NCBI GenBank assembly: GCA_965229645.1
Contig: OZ245893.1
Coordinates: forward strand, 1,178,001 to 1,242,000
Direction of reading: 5' to 3'
Source: CAXQZM01 sp965229645
GTDB lineage: Bacteria > Pseudomonadota > Alphaproteobacteria > UBA7985
DNA: 64,000 nt
Shown: positions 53,885 through 63,180 of the stretch, piece by piece
Layout: every line of letters starts with the position of its first letter
How positions within the stretch are numbered: the first letter of the stretch is position 1
Notes under the pieces: generated by a model
The model's database searches: none
What the model saw: only the letters and a program-made list of their open reading frames with translations
Told to the model about the DNA's origin: nothing
Position numbers and translations under genes: made by a program

Positions 53885-54751
53885 ATGATCCTCAAATCCA
53901 TGGCACGCAAGGGACCGAGTTTCGGCCAGCTGATTAGCTACATCAACCAAGGCGCTCGCGCCAACGACCCCATCGTTGCTCACAATATCTACGCCAGTCA
54001 TGCTCCTGGCCCGACGGCGGCGCAATTTCTCGAAAACCACCGCCTGCTGCCCCGACTAAAGGGCGGCAACAGCCTCTATCATGAGATCATTGCTCTAGAA
54101 GCCCAAGGCGACGTTGGTGATGAACAATTGCGCGCCGCCTTAGTCAAGCTGGCAAATCGATACATGGAGTTGCGCGCGCCCAGACAGCTAGCCTATGGCC
54201 GCGTCCACCTCGATACGCGTAGCCCCCACATTCACCTGATGATCTCGGCCAACGAGCTGAACAAAAACCGTCGGGTGCGACTGAGCCAAGCAGCCTTTCG
54301 GCAAATCCAAATCGACATGGAACGATTCGCCAAGCGAGAGTTTCCCAACCTCACCCTGCGGGACATCTACGACCGCGCCGATCATAGCAGGGTCAGGGTC
54401 GGGCAAGCCCGCCGTACACGCGCCGAAGGCGACATGATGCGACGCACCGGCCAACCGAGCTCTCGAGCCAAGGTGGCAAAAATCTTGCAAGAAAACGTCG
54501 GCTCGAAGACCACTTGGACTAAGGTCAACAACCTTGCCAAACGCTGGGGTTGGCATCTGTATCAGCGTGGTCAAGCCTTTGGCGTAGTGGTCGATGGACG
54601 CAAGTATCGCCTGAAATCCCTTGGCGTCGAAATCGAACACGACCCCCGCGTGCTGGAGCTGCAAAACTTTGCCAACGCTCGCCTGCGGTATTTTGAGGGT
54701 CGCCACCATAAGGGGTTAGAGAATGGACGAGACTGGGGAGCCTCCCGATGA
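53885..54751 (+). CDS. mobA: MOBP-type relaxase (MobA/VirD2-like)
   Basis: 288 residues. The catalytic Tyr is probably in FGQLISYINQG (Y19). The metal-binding His triad is in VHLDTRSPHIHLMISANE, with YHEIIALE before it. The protein is short and ends after a small C-terminal domain, with no primase or helicase fusion. It nicks at oriT and pilots the strand into a conjugation channel. The ATGA overlap with the coupling-protein gene indicates one operon. Confidence 0.87.
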   Translation: MILKSMARKGPSFGQLISYINQGARANDPIVAHNIYASHAPGPTAAQFLENHRLLPRLKGGNSLYHEIIALEAQGDVGDEQLRAALVKLANRYMELRAPRQLAYGRVHLDTRSPHIHLMISANELNKNRRVRLSQAAFRQIQIDMERFAKREFPNLTLRDIYDRADHSRVRVGQARRTRAEGDMMRRTGQPSSRAKVAKILQENVGSKTTWTKVNNLAKRWGWHLYQRGQAFGVVVDGRKYRLKSLGVEIEHDPRVLELQNFANARLRYFEGRHHKGLENGRDWGASR

Positions 54752-56355
54752 TCCGAAACTTCAACACCCAAGTGCTCAAATGGATCTTCATCGTCGCCCT
54801 GATTCCAACCGCGATCAACCTCCTCATGACCCTTGCCCCGCATCATCTCGCCCTCCTACTGATCGGCCTGATCCTGTTTTGGCGGCCAGCCAGACAGGCA
54901 GTGCTGGCCGCGGGCAAGGCTCTGATCAAGGGGGCCGGAAAACTCGCGTGGGAAGGAACCAAGCTGACGGTCAAGGGCATCTATGCGACGGGCAAGTTCT
55001 TGATCAATGGTCCCGACCGATCCGAAGCTCGCTTTATGACGCCGATCAGACGCTGGCTGTGGCTGGACGGCGGGCAGAACGGCTACCTCATCGACGGGAG
55101 ATCGACCCGACTGCCGCTCCCTGTGACCTATCAGGGCACGATTTTGCAGGGCGGCATGGGGACGGGCAAAAGCTCCCGCTTTATCATCCCCAATTTGCTG
55201 AAACCGCCATCCAATAAGCCGTCCTTTGTCATCAGTGATACCAGTGGGGAGCTTTATGAGAAGACCTCAGGCTATTTGCTTGAGCAGGGGTATCAGATTC
55301 GCACCTTCAATCTGCTCGATGTAAGGGCTTCCCAAACCTACAACCCGCTGATCGTGTGCCAAACCCAGACCGAGGTGGCAGAATTGGCCAAGGTGTTGGT
55401 GCACGCCAGCACCGCCCATCAAACTTATGCGGGGAGCGATCCTTTCTGGAATCAGGCCGCTGAAAAGCTGATCCGCGTCTTGGCCCAGTGCTTGCTCAAT
55501 CAGCCTGATGACCAGTTCAAGAACTTGGCCAATCTTCGCCATCTGGTTGTCAGCTTCGATACCCACACGGCGGCAGCGGGGCAGTTGAGTAAGATCGATC
55601 AATTTGTCCTAAACGCCACGCAACAAGATTTGCAAACCTACAACGCTTACAAGGCCTTGGTGGGAGGCAATCCTAAGACCTTGCAGTCCATTCTCATGAG
55701 TGCGGATGTTGCCCTTGACCCCTTGGCCGCCCCAGAAATCGGCCAATTGACGGCAACGGGCAACCTCAATTTTCGTGAACTACGCCAACACCCAACCGCC
55801 CTCTATCTGATGGTCAACCAAACCCAAATCCCGCTCTATCGGTTCTTGCTGAACCTGATCTATACCCAGCTATTTTCTGCCTTGCTAATTGATGCGCACA
55901 ATCCTGGCCATCCAGTGTGGATGCTGCTGGATGAGTTTGGGCACTTTCAGGTCAAGGGCTTTGAGGTCATCGCCACCACCGCTCGCAAGTACCATGTCGC
56001 CCTCCACCTGGCCCTGCAGTCAGCCCTGCAACTGGAACAGCAATACGGCACCCATGGTGCCAAGATCATTCGTGACGGGTTGGGGACGCAGATTTTCTTG
56101 CCTGGCCTCGGTCTTGACGACGCCCGAGCGGTGTCTGGACGCCTAGGGCACCAAAATGGCAAGGCTCTTATGACCGCCGACCGCATCATCCGTTTGGAGG
56201 ACGACGAAGCCCTGATCTTGCCCGGTCACGAAGACCCGCTAAGACTGTGGACGCGCGAGTATTTCAAAAACGGCGAACTCCGTTGGCGAGCCAGCCTTCC
56301 ACCCGCTCCGCTGCCCAGCTTGGCGGCGGGTCATACCCCCCTTATTCACCTTTAG
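54748..56355 (+). CDS. Type IV coupling protein (VirD4/TraG)
   Basis: 535 residues. Two N-terminal membrane helices (about 8-50), Walker A GGMGTGKSSRFIIPNLL, the TraG motif VISDTSGELYEKTSGY, and Walker B WMLLDEFGHF. The HLALQSALQLEQQYG segment and the C-terminal tail are present. It links the relaxosome to a secretion channel. No channel genes (VirB-type) are in the window, so the element would borrow one. Confidence 0.9.
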   Translation: MIRNFNTQVLKWIFIVALIPTAINLLMTLAPHHLALLLIGLILFWRPARQAVLAAGKALIKGAGKLAWEGTKLTVKGIYATGKFLINGPDRSEARFMTPIRRWLWLDGGQNGYLIDGRSTRLPLPVTYQGTILQGGMGTGKSSRFIIPNLLKPPSNKPSFVISDTSGELYEKTSGYLLEQGYQIRTFNLLDVRASQTYNPLIVCQTQTEVAELAKVLVHASTAHQTYAGSDPFWNQAAEKLIRVLAQCLLNQPDDQFKNLANLRHLVVSFDTHTAAAGQLSKIDQFVLNATQQDLQTYNAYKALVGGNPKTLQSILMSADVALDPLAAPEIGQLTATGNLNFRELRQHPTALYLMVNQTQIPLYRFLLNLIYTQLFSALLIDAHNPGHPVWMLLDEFGHFQVKGFEVIATTARKYHVALHLALQSALQLEQQYGTHGAKIIRDGLGTQIFLPGLGLDDARAVSGRLGHQNGKALMTADRIIRLEDDEALILPGHEDPLRLWTREYFKNGELRWRASLPPAPLPSLAAGHTPLIHL

Positions 56356-56364
56356 GAAACGACT

Positions 56365-56619
56365 ATGGACGACGCCTACGCCTACGACCACATCAAAGCC
56401 GCTGGTTGGGCCAAAGGTTACGAAGATGGCGCAAGAAATGCGCCACAAAGCCCTGTGCATGACCTGGGCTGGAGCATGTTAGATTCGGCCAGTTTTCGCG
56501 CCTACAGCCAAGCCTATCACGAAGGCTATGGTGAAGGACAGCGTCGCATAGAGCTCCTGCAAGCCCGTCAAGAATTGGATCGCCTTTTTGACGAGTTGGC
56601 CAATGAGTCGAGACGCTGA
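56365..56619 (+). CDS. Small hypothetical protein
   Basis: 84 residues, 9 bp after the coupling-protein gene and probably co-transcribed. Charged and aromatic-rich (DHIKAAGWAKGYEDGARNA, then FRAYSQAYHEGYGEGQRRIE). The GY-G-repeat pattern is seen in some phage and plasmid proteins, but no family is named. Confidence 0.55.
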   Translation: MDDAYAYDHIKAAGWAKGYEDGARNAPQSPVHDLGWSMLDSASFRAYSQAYHEGYGEGQRRIELLQARQELDRLFDELANESRR

Positions 56620-56693
56620 TTGATCCGCTTTGCCAAGCAAATTTACAGCCGCTTGCTTGACGGCATCAGTCCCGTCACCAACAATGCTAAAAC

Positions 56694-56939
56694 ATGATCC
56701 GTCCCCCCAACAACGACGCCATCAAGTTCTGGTTGGCAGAGCAGGTCAGACAGGCGCGGCTTCACAAGGCCCGTCAAGCCCTCAAAGGCACCCAGCTCGC
56801 CCGTGATCTTCCCGCTATGTCCGAGGCCAGATTGCTTGAAATCGCCCGCAATCTAGAAAATCCCCATCGGCTAATGGCCAACCTGCTGGTTGTCTTCAAC
56901 CAATGGCGACGCCGACGCCAAATACGGCGATTTGCGTGA
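56694..56939 (+). CDS. Small basic hypothetical protein
   Basis: 81 residues, basic and helical (AEQVRQARLHKARQALKGTQLAR), ending in RRRRQIRRF. It may bind nucleic acid. It lies 48 bp before the serine recombinase gene and could act with it, for example as a directionality factor; that is a guess from position. Confidence 0.5.
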   Translation: MIRPPNNDAIKFWLAEQVRQARLHKARQALKGTQLARDLPAMSEARLLEIARNLENPHRLMANLLVVFNQWRRRRQIRRFA

Positions 56940-56987
56940 CAAATTTTCAGATTGTGGTATTTTCGACAGCCCTAATCTCATCCCACC

Positions 56988-58784
56988 ATGCAAACCCCAA
57001 GAACGGCCGACGGAACCCGCCTTGGCGTCGCACTCTTGCGGGTCTCGACCGACCTGCAGTATCAAAGCGGCGGCGGTATTGAAAACCAACGCAACCGGAT
57101 CGAATTTCTCGCCAAACGCGAGCGCATTGCCATCGTTCGGGCCTTTGAGGAACACTTCTCTGGGCGCGCCTTCAATCGACAGGTGATCGAAAACATGATC
57201 GAGTTTCTGCGTCGCCACCCCGCCATCAGCGTCGTCATCTTTGGCGACATAGATCGCATGACGCGCGGCGGCGCTGGCACCTACCTCACGCTTAAAGATC
57301 GCCTCAAAACCTTGAACGTCGATCTACTGGACGCCACGGGCATTATTCAGCCCGAACGCAACAAGCTGGAACACACAGGCTTTGCCTACCCTTGGTCGGT
57401 GGAAAGCCCTTCGCGCATGGCGGAGGTGATCATGGCCGAAAACGCGCGGACCGAAGGTTCGACCATTTTAACCCGCGTAATCGACCAAGAAATCAACCTG
57501 ACCCAACAAGGCTATCATTGTCGCCAAGCCCCCTTTGGTTATCGCTTGGAAAAGGTCATGACGCCCGAAGGCAAAAAACGCCCAACTCTGCAACCAGACC
57601 CGATTGAGGGAAAATGGATCATCAGAGCCTTCAAATACAAAGCGGCGGGTCTGCTAGGCGACACGGCAATCTGTGAAAAGCTCAACGCCCAAGGTTTCAA
57701 AACCCGCCCCATGAACGTCCATGATCCTCACACCCGGAGGATCATAGGACAGAAAGGTCTCAATCCCATCACCCCGTCTTTGCTGCAACGATACATCGCC
57801 AACCCTATCTACGCGGGAATCAAAGTGGAAAAGTGGACCCACAACCAACCCGTCCCCATGGTAGGCAAACCCTTGATCTCCATCGGTCTCTTCAATGCGG
57901 CAAGTGGAGGGAGATTGGTCATCGAACCTCTTGAAAACCCAAACACTTATCGCTTGGTGGAAAACCGAAAAGAGTACCAATGCCGAAGACACAACCCCGA
58001 GTTCCTGCTGCGGCGCTTGGTCTTGTGCCCCACCTGTGGAAAACCACTGCACGCCTCCAAATCAAAAGGGAAATATCAGAAGTTTGGCTACTTTCATTGC
58101 AGACGCCATAAGCCCAGCTTTTCTGTCTCCCAAAAGGTGTTCGAAGAAACGGTTGCTACATGCTTGAAAAGCCTGACGGGAAAGCCAGGATTTTTACCGC
58201 TCTTGCGAGAGATCGTTCGCGAAATATGGTTGGAGAAAAATGACGAAGCGGAAACTGAAATTCAAGACGTTGCTGCTAACCGAAATGCGATCCTAACCCA
58301 ACAAGAAAATCTGGTGAACAAAGTTGCCATGACCAGCTCACCCATCCTGCTTAAGAAGCTTGAAGAGCAGATTGAAGCACTCGAGGACGAACGCATCAAG
58401 CTCGACGAACAAGCCGCCACCCCACCCCTAGAGCGTGACGAGATTTTTGCGTTTTTCGAGATCGCAAAACAGGCGTTCGAACACCCTCATGAATTTGTGC
58501 AAAACGCCTTGACCGAGCGACAAATCGAACGCGCTTGGTCGATCATCTTTGCACAAAAACCAACCTACGAGGATTTACAGCTTCGAACTCCCGATTTAAC
58601 CCTTATCTATCGGCTTAATCGGGACTTTGATGGTAAGAAATCGCAGGTGGTACACCAACTGAAATCAAATTCGAACACTTTTGAAAAGGAGATCAGAAGC
58701 GCTCTTTCGGCATTTTACCCCTTAGGGCTACCATCCGCAATAAAACAAGACGACGACCCAGACGACAGTTTGCCCGCTTTGTGA
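56988..58784 (+). CDS. Large serine recombinase
   Basis: 598 residues. N-terminal resolvase domain with the catalytic Ser in LLRVSTDLQYQ and Arg-rich IFGDIDRMTRGG. Recombinase domain near 190-290 (PFGYRLEKV). Zinc ribbon near 345-370 (LVLCPTCGKPLHA and FHCRRH). Long coiled coil near 430-480. This is the full layout of phage-type integrases and ICE recombinases such as TndX. It is the third site-specific recombinase of the island and may handle excision, resolution or a nested element. Confidence 0.9.
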   Translation: MQTPRTADGTRLGVALLRVSTDLQYQSGGGIENQRNRIEFLAKRERIAIVRAFEEHFSGRAFNRQVIENMIEFLRRHPAISVVIFGDIDRMTRGGAGTYLTLKDRLKTLNVDLLDATGIIQPERNKLEHTGFAYPWSVESPSRMAEVIMAENARTEGSTILTRVIDQEINLTQQGYHCRQAPFGYRLEKVMTPEGKKRPTLQPDPIEGKWIIRAFKYKAAGLLGDTAICEKLNAQGFKTRPMNVHDPHTRRIIGQKGLNPITPSLLQRYIANPIYAGIKVEKWTHNQPVPMVGKPLISIGLFNAASGGRLVIEPLENPNTYRLVENRKEYQCRRHNPEFLLRRLVLCPTCGKPLHASKSKGKYQKFGYFHCRRHKPSFSVSQKVFEETVATCLKSLTGKPGFLPLLREIVREIWLEKNDEAETEIQDVAANRNAILTQQENLVNKVAMTSSPILLKKLEEQIEALEDERIKLDEQAATPPLERDEIFAFFEIAKQAFEHPHEFVQNALTERQIERAWSIIFAQKPTYEDLQLRTPDLTLIYRLNRDFDGKKSQVVHQLKSNSNTFEKEIRSALSAFYPLGLPSAIKQDDDPDDSLPAL

Positions 58785-58945
58785 AACTCATAGCAAACTT
58801 CAGTGAGATCATAAAGGCAGGTCAGTATCTGTTGCATCTGCGTATCGGAGTAGTTTCGAGAAATAAAACCAAGAATTTTACGTCCCATCGGAACATCGAT
58901 TTTATGATAAACGGAACCGACGGTCTGTTTTTGATAACTTTGCAT
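58715..58945 (-). CDS. Possible small hypothetical protein
   Basis: 76 codons on the minus strand, overlapping the last 70 bp of the serine recombinase gene. The sequence is protein-like (ILGFISRNYSDTQMQQILTCLYDLTEVCYEF), but no ribosome site is evident. Weakly supported. Confidence 0.3.
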   Translation of the reverse strand: MQSYQKQTVGSVYHKIDVPMGRKILGFISRNYSDTQMQQILTCLYDLTEVCYEFHKAGKLSSGSSSCFIADGSPKG

Positions 58946-59032
58946 TTTTAAGGTGTTAGTGAATAGATTTGTTATACATTATTCAAGCTCATTTGTCAAA
59001 TTTGACCTAATCCATTCTCAATCTTAGTCTTC

Positions 59033-59069
59033 AGAAAAAAAAGGGGGAGTGAGATCCCCACCCCCCTTT
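59033..59069 (-). terminator. Terminator of the vWA gene
   Basis: On the minus strand AAAGGGGG and CCCCCTTT form the stem, followed by a run of T. It begins 22 bp after the vWA stop codon. Confidence 0.82.
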
Positions 59070-59090
59070 CTTCATACATGAAAGAACGGC

Positions 59091-59765
59091 TTAGTTGGCA
59101 ACCAGCCCTTGGGTTAGGGTCTTCCCGACTTGAGCGAAGAAGGTTCGTAGCGAGGCACCATCGGTGCCGATATGGTGAACCTGACCGTCCGAAGCAATGC
59201 GGCTAAGCGTTTGATGATCGGCATCATGCCCGTAGGCAATGGCCATTATCGTCGCCAATTCTTGTACGCGCTCGATATTGGCGTCAGTCACGGGCGCTTG
59301 TCCGTCGGACAAAAACAGCACGAACGGACGCAAAAAATGCCAGCCGTTAGGGTTAGGTGCCGTCCTCTCCGCCTCCAACAGATCGCCAATCTTTATCAGC
59401 GGCGAATCAAAGTTTGTGCCCCCAGATGCAATGGCATCTGGGATGGTCGCACCGATGGCAGATATGCCTTGGGCGATCCAGCTTGAACCGTTGTTGAAAT
59501 CAATCCCGCTGACCAAAAAACCGTCCTTGTTCTCGGGAACCCCAAGCTCGGCGGTCAAACCATGGGTTGCCATGTTTAGTTCGGTGATTTTGTCCCCTGA
59601 CATGGAGCTAGAACAATCGCGTGCCAGAATCACATGTTGCTTCACATTCGAGGCGACCCCCGTGGGGATGGGGCGCTTGGCAGCCATGTTGACAACGGGC
59701 ATGGGAAGGCCGTCGGGCTGGGTGTCGGAAACGGGCAGACCCGTCATGGGGAGGGTATCGCTCAT
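59091..59765 (-). CDS. TerY-like von Willebrand A domain protein
   Basis: 224 residues from ATG 59765, with AAAGGA 8 nt upstream; the upstream part of the open frame has no family pattern. The MIDAS metal site is complete: DCSSSMSG (DxSxS), the Thr in ASGGTNFDSPL, and the Asp in LFLSDGQAPVTD. It resembles TerY of tellurite-resistance-type systems. It is divergent from the phosphatase-kinase pair, with a shared 161-bp promoter region. Likely the cytoplasmic substrate or scaffold of the phosphorylation triad. Confidence 0.83.
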   Translation of the reverse strand: MSDTLPMTGLPVSDTQPDGLPMPVVNMAAKRPIPTGVASNVKQHVILARDCSSSMSGDKITELNMATHGLTAELGVPENKDGFLVSGIDFNNGSSWIAQGISAIGATIPDAIASGGTNFDSPLIKIGDLLEAERTAPNPNGWHFLRPFVLFLSDGQAPVTDANIERVQELATIMAIAYGHDADHQTLSRIASDGQVHHIGTDGASLRTFFAQVGKTLTQGLVAN

Positions 59766-59926
59766 CGATAAGTCCTTTCTTTGAAGTTTCGATGCGCTGG
59801 ACCTAGTCGAAGACTTTCGAAGCCAACACAGACGGAAATCCGTTGCCGTGAACGGATTCCCGTCTCGCGACCTCAACCTATGGCCGTGCCAAGATCCCAT
59901 GAGACTCACCCAAGAAAGCCCGTCTC
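59766..59926. promoter_or_regulatory. Divergent promoter region of the TerY-P-type triad
   Basis: 161 bp between the vWA gene and the phosphatase gene. It should contain both promoters; no consensus pair stands out. Confidence 0.4.
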
Positions 59927-61375
59927 ATGTCCACGTTTTACAAATATAGACAGTCGCAACGCAGCCGCGACCACCTAACCCGCAGCGGCTTTGACCCCGA
60001 ACAACTGCGGCGAGAATACGCCCAGACGCGCGGACATCAGGCCGCTCAACAAACCGCTCGGCCAAAACCTCAAGGTCATCATACCCCGAGTTTTTTCGAA
60101 CGCGCCAAAGCCTTGCTCGCGGGTCGAGCCTCGGGAGACCACACCCGCGATCAGATTTCCCGAGTGATCGCTTGGCCAGCCGCTCTGGTGGTCTCTTGCG
60201 GTCTGCCTGCCTTCGACGGCCATGTGGCTCAGGCAGAGGCAATCGGTTCCTTCCGCGCGGAACTTCAACACTCGCTTGACCCCTCATCCCCGCAACTTGG
60301 CAAACTTGAGGAGACCACCGCCATGTCGGACAACCGCCAACCTTATGAACCCCAGACCTTCATCCCCCGACCAATCTATGGTCAGGAAGAGGCATCACCC
60401 ACGCCAGACGCCATCATTGAACCTCAACTGCCGCTCATTCACGTTGTTCGCCTCAACGTGCATCAACCTCCCGCCGTATCTGACGGCAATCTGCTGGTGC
60501 AGCTTTGGATCTTGGCTCTGACCTTGGGAGGCGCCGCGCTGGCATGGTCGCATATCTATCAGCGCCGTTTGCTCCAACTTAAAGTTGTCTCGCCCAGACA
60601 AGAACCTGCGGATCACAAGCCAGCCATGGAAGAAACCTCAGATCGGCCATCTTGGTCGCACACCCTATCGGTCGCCACCCGCCAAGGCCTCGTGCGTGCC
60701 GAGAACCAAGACGCCGTTTGGGGATGCCAGTTTAGGTCTGATTGCTCCGCCTTGATCGTCTGCGATGGAGCTGGCGGCATTGAAGGGGGGCGAGAAGCCT
60801 CCCAGCAAGCCATCGGCACCATGTCGGCACACTTGATTGAGCGATATGAGTCTCAGGAGCGTCTGACCCTTAAGGATTTGACCCGCGCGATACAATTGGC
60901 CCGTGAGGCCAATCAAACCGCAAAGCTTCAGGGTGTCACCACCGCTATTGTGGCCCTTATGCGGGGCGATGAATTGATCTACGCCACGCTCGGCGACGGA
61001 GCCTTATCCGTTCTTTGGCCCGACGGCATGGTCACCCATCTTCAGGCCACCCATCATACCGCAGGCCAGCCTTCCAATATCATCACCGCCTTCGTCGGCC
61101 ATGCTTGCCAAGTACCGCCACGCGTCGGTTGGCAGCGGTTAGAACCTGGCTGTCTGGTCATGCTTATGAGCGACGGAGCGTCCGACATTTTTCCGTTTGA
61201 CGATCTGGCGCTCAATCGCACCGCACACTGGCAGGCACTCGTTGACCAACCTCTTACCTATGCGGATCATTTTTTGCAGCAACTGGAACAAGCACGAGAT
61301 GAGGGCGGCGCTTACTATCACTCCGACAATCTGAGCCTTGGGCTCATGGGGTTGCAGGAGATATCCCATGGATGA
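59927..61375 (+). CDS. PP2C-family serine/threonine phosphatase, membrane-anchored
   Basis: 482 residues. The C-terminal catalytic domain (about 225-480) has all PP2C metal motifs: RAENQDAVWG, VCDGAGGIEGG, ATLGDGALSV and HSDNLSLGL. The N-terminal 220 residues are Pro-rich and hold one hydrophobic stretch near 82-95 and a clear membrane helix near 190-210 (LVQLWILALTLGGAALAW). The phosphatase probably faces the cytoplasm. It overlaps the kinase gene by 8 bp. Second member of the triad. Confidence 0.87.
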   Translation: MSTFYKYRQSQRSRDHLTRSGFDPEQLRREYAQTRGHQAAQQTARPKPQGHHTPSFFERAKALLAGRASGDHTRDQISRVIAWPAALVVSCGLPAFDGHVAQAEAIGSFRAELQHSLDPSSPQLGKLEETTAMSDNRQPYEPQTFIPRPIYGQEEASPTPDAIIEPQLPLIHVVRLNVHQPPAVSDGNLLVQLWILALTLGGAALAWSHIYQRRLLQLKVVSPRQEPADHKPAMEETSDRPSWSHTLSVATRQGLVRAENQDAVWGCQFRSDCSALIVCDGAGGIEGGREASQQAIGTMSAHLIERYESQERLTLKDLTRAIQLAREANQTAKLQGVTTAIVALMRGDELIYATLGDGALSVLWPDGMVTHLQATHHTAGQPSNIITAFVGHACQVPPRVGWQRLEPGCLVMLMSDGASDIFPFDDLALNRTAHWQALVDQPLTYADHFLQQLEQARDEGGAYYHSDNLSLGLMGLQEISHG

Positions 61376-62609
61376 GTTCAGCGGTCTCAAGCCCGTAAAA
61401 CACCCGCTTAGCAATGGCGGCCAAGGAACCGTTGAGGTTGTTGAAGACGCCAACGGTCAAAGGTTGATCAGAAAATCCATGGCCGCCAAACCTGCAACCG
61501 AGAAGCGAACTGCCGAATTGGTCAACATCGGCAAGCAGATCAGCAGCCCTTACATCGCCAAGCCCAGCGCGTGGCGGAAAACTAAAGACGGCAAGATCGA
61601 GAGCCTTGCTCCCTTTGTTGAAGGCTGCGATCTGGAACTCGATCCCCCAAGACCCCTGACGGAACTCTTGGAGATCGCCCAGCACTGTGTCAGCCAAATG
61701 GTTATCTTGGAGTCGGTCGGCTTGGCACATGGCGACATTGCCCCCGCCAACATCCTAGTCAGTCCAGATGGTGCAACCAACTGGATTGACCTTGACGGTG
61801 CGAACTTGCCAGGATCGGCAATGCCTCCGCCCGAAACCCTCGGTCAAAGGCCAATGCTCGCCCCCGAACTCCGCGACGGGAGCCAAGCTCCCAATATGGC
61901 CTCTGATCGCTATGCTATCGGCGTCTATCTCAATATGTTGCTGCTTGGCCGCCACCCCATCGACGGCTTGGCTAACACGCCAACCGAAACCGATGATTGG
62001 ATGAGCCGCAACCTGTGGCCAGAAAGGCACCGCAGTCCTTATGCGGGAGAAACCCCGATTGAGGCGCTAGGTGACGAGTTGATGGATTTGTTTGACCGCG
62101 CCTTCTCTACAAGCCCCAATGTTCGCCCTTCGGCGAAGGAATGGCAGTTGGAACTAACCCACGCACTGGACAACACTTGGATACATGACTGTGGCGGTGT
62201 GTTTGTCTGCAATGATGCGCAAACGCTGACTTGCCCGCACTGTGGGGAGATCGGCGCTCGGCCGCCTGAGAATCCACTGTCGGCCAGCGGCAACGCCGCA
62301 GGCCCTCAAATAGAAGTCAGACTGACGGTTCCCGATCATGGCGTTGACGAAAAACTCGTCATCACACCGCCACAGGTCTTAACCCTAGGACGGGATACCA
62401 TCCCCAACCTGCCGCAAACAGTTTCTGGTAAGCATCTCAACCTCGCGTGGATACGCCATCAGCTAACGGTTCAACACATTGGTCGCAATGAGAGCCTCGT
62501 GAATATTGACGGGACATACCTGCCGTTCAGCTTCGTGAACTTGCGGCGAGGTGAGGTGGCGGAGTTGAAATTGGCGGGCACAGCAGCTCGACTGAAAGTA
62601 ACGGACTAG
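61368..62609 (+). CDS. Ser/Thr kinase-like protein with zinc ribbon and FHA domain
   Basis: 413 residues from ATG 61368. The kinase domain has a Gly loop GGQGTVEVV, Lys in LIRKSMA, catalytic loop AHGDIAPANIL and DLD in place of DFG (WIDLDGANL), then LAPELRDG. A zinc ribbon with FVCNDAQTLTCPHCGEIG (about 280-300) follows. The C-terminus is an FHA domain (LTLGRDTI, VSGKHLNLAW, LVNIDGTYLPF), which reads phosphothreonine. The layout matches the kinase of TerY-P triads. It should phosphorylate the vWA partner, opposed by the PP2C. Confidence 0.85.
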   Translation: MDEFSGLKPVKHPLSNGGQGTVEVVEDANGQRLIRKSMAAKPATEKRTAELVNIGKQISSPYIAKPSAWRKTKDGKIESLAPFVEGCDLELDPPRPLTELLEIAQHCVSQMVILESVGLAHGDIAPANILVSPDGATNWIDLDGANLPGSAMPPPETLGQRPMLAPELRDGSQAPNMASDRYAIGVYLNMLLLGRHPIDGLANTPTETDDWMSRNLWPERHRSPYAGETPIEALGDELMDLFDRAFSTSPNVRPSAKEWQLELTHALDNTWIHDCGGVFVCNDAQTLTCPHCGEIGARPPENPLSASGNAAGPQIEVRLTVPDHGVDEKLVITPPQVLTLGRDTIPNLPQTVSGKHLNLAWIRHQLTVQHIGRNESLVNIDGTYLPFSFVNLRRGEVAELKLAGTAARLKVTD

Positions 62610-62849
62610 CATGCCTGTGTGTGCAGTTCTCTCAACAAGTTCGCGAATTCTAGCATCAAGCACTTGAAAAATTCTCACTTGTTCACACTTACTACGTACT
62701 TTCTCCAGCAAAGGACTCAGAGATGACGGACCTCCAAGCACTCTCAATCACCAAATGTGATTGATTATTGAGCTTCATCACAATTCCGTTGTAGAGATCG
62801 TACCAAAAACCGATACCCCATTGCAAGAATAAGAACCCACTTAAACACT

Positions 62850-63095
62850 ATGACTAAGAAATCAACTATAGATCATGTTTGGAATAAGGCGTCAAAAGTT
62901 CGAGGCAAAAATCCGAATCTTTATCGCCGTGATTCAAAAGGGAATGAAATATACAAACCTTCCTACGGTAAAAATGGTGAGAAAAGCTGGCAAATTGACC
63001 ATATCAAACCAAAGTCCAAGGGTGGTTCAAACGATCGAAGAAATTTGCAGGCTCTGCAAACGGACGCCAATAGGAAAAAAAGTGATAAGTACTGA
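62850..63095 (+). CDS. Small HNH endonuclease-like protein
   Basis: 81 residues. The HNH motif is in WQIDHIKPKSKGGSNDRRNLQ, followed by ALQTDANRKKSDKY, a typical HNH end. The short basic N-terminus has no further domain. It could be a stand-alone nuclease, a toxin of a conflict system or the nuclease part of a bigger lost protein. AT-rich composition, unlike the triad next to it. Confidence 0.75.
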   Translation: MTKKSTIDHVWNKASKVRGKNPNLYRRDSKGNEIYKPSYGKNGEKSWQIDHIKPKSKGGSNDRRNLQALQTDANRKKSDKY

Positions 63096-63180
63096 CATAT
63101 CGTTGCGCAGAATTGCTTTATCTAAGGTAGATTTTATTATTTGCAGACCTCAGAAATTCAATGTGTGATTTTGAGACTTG

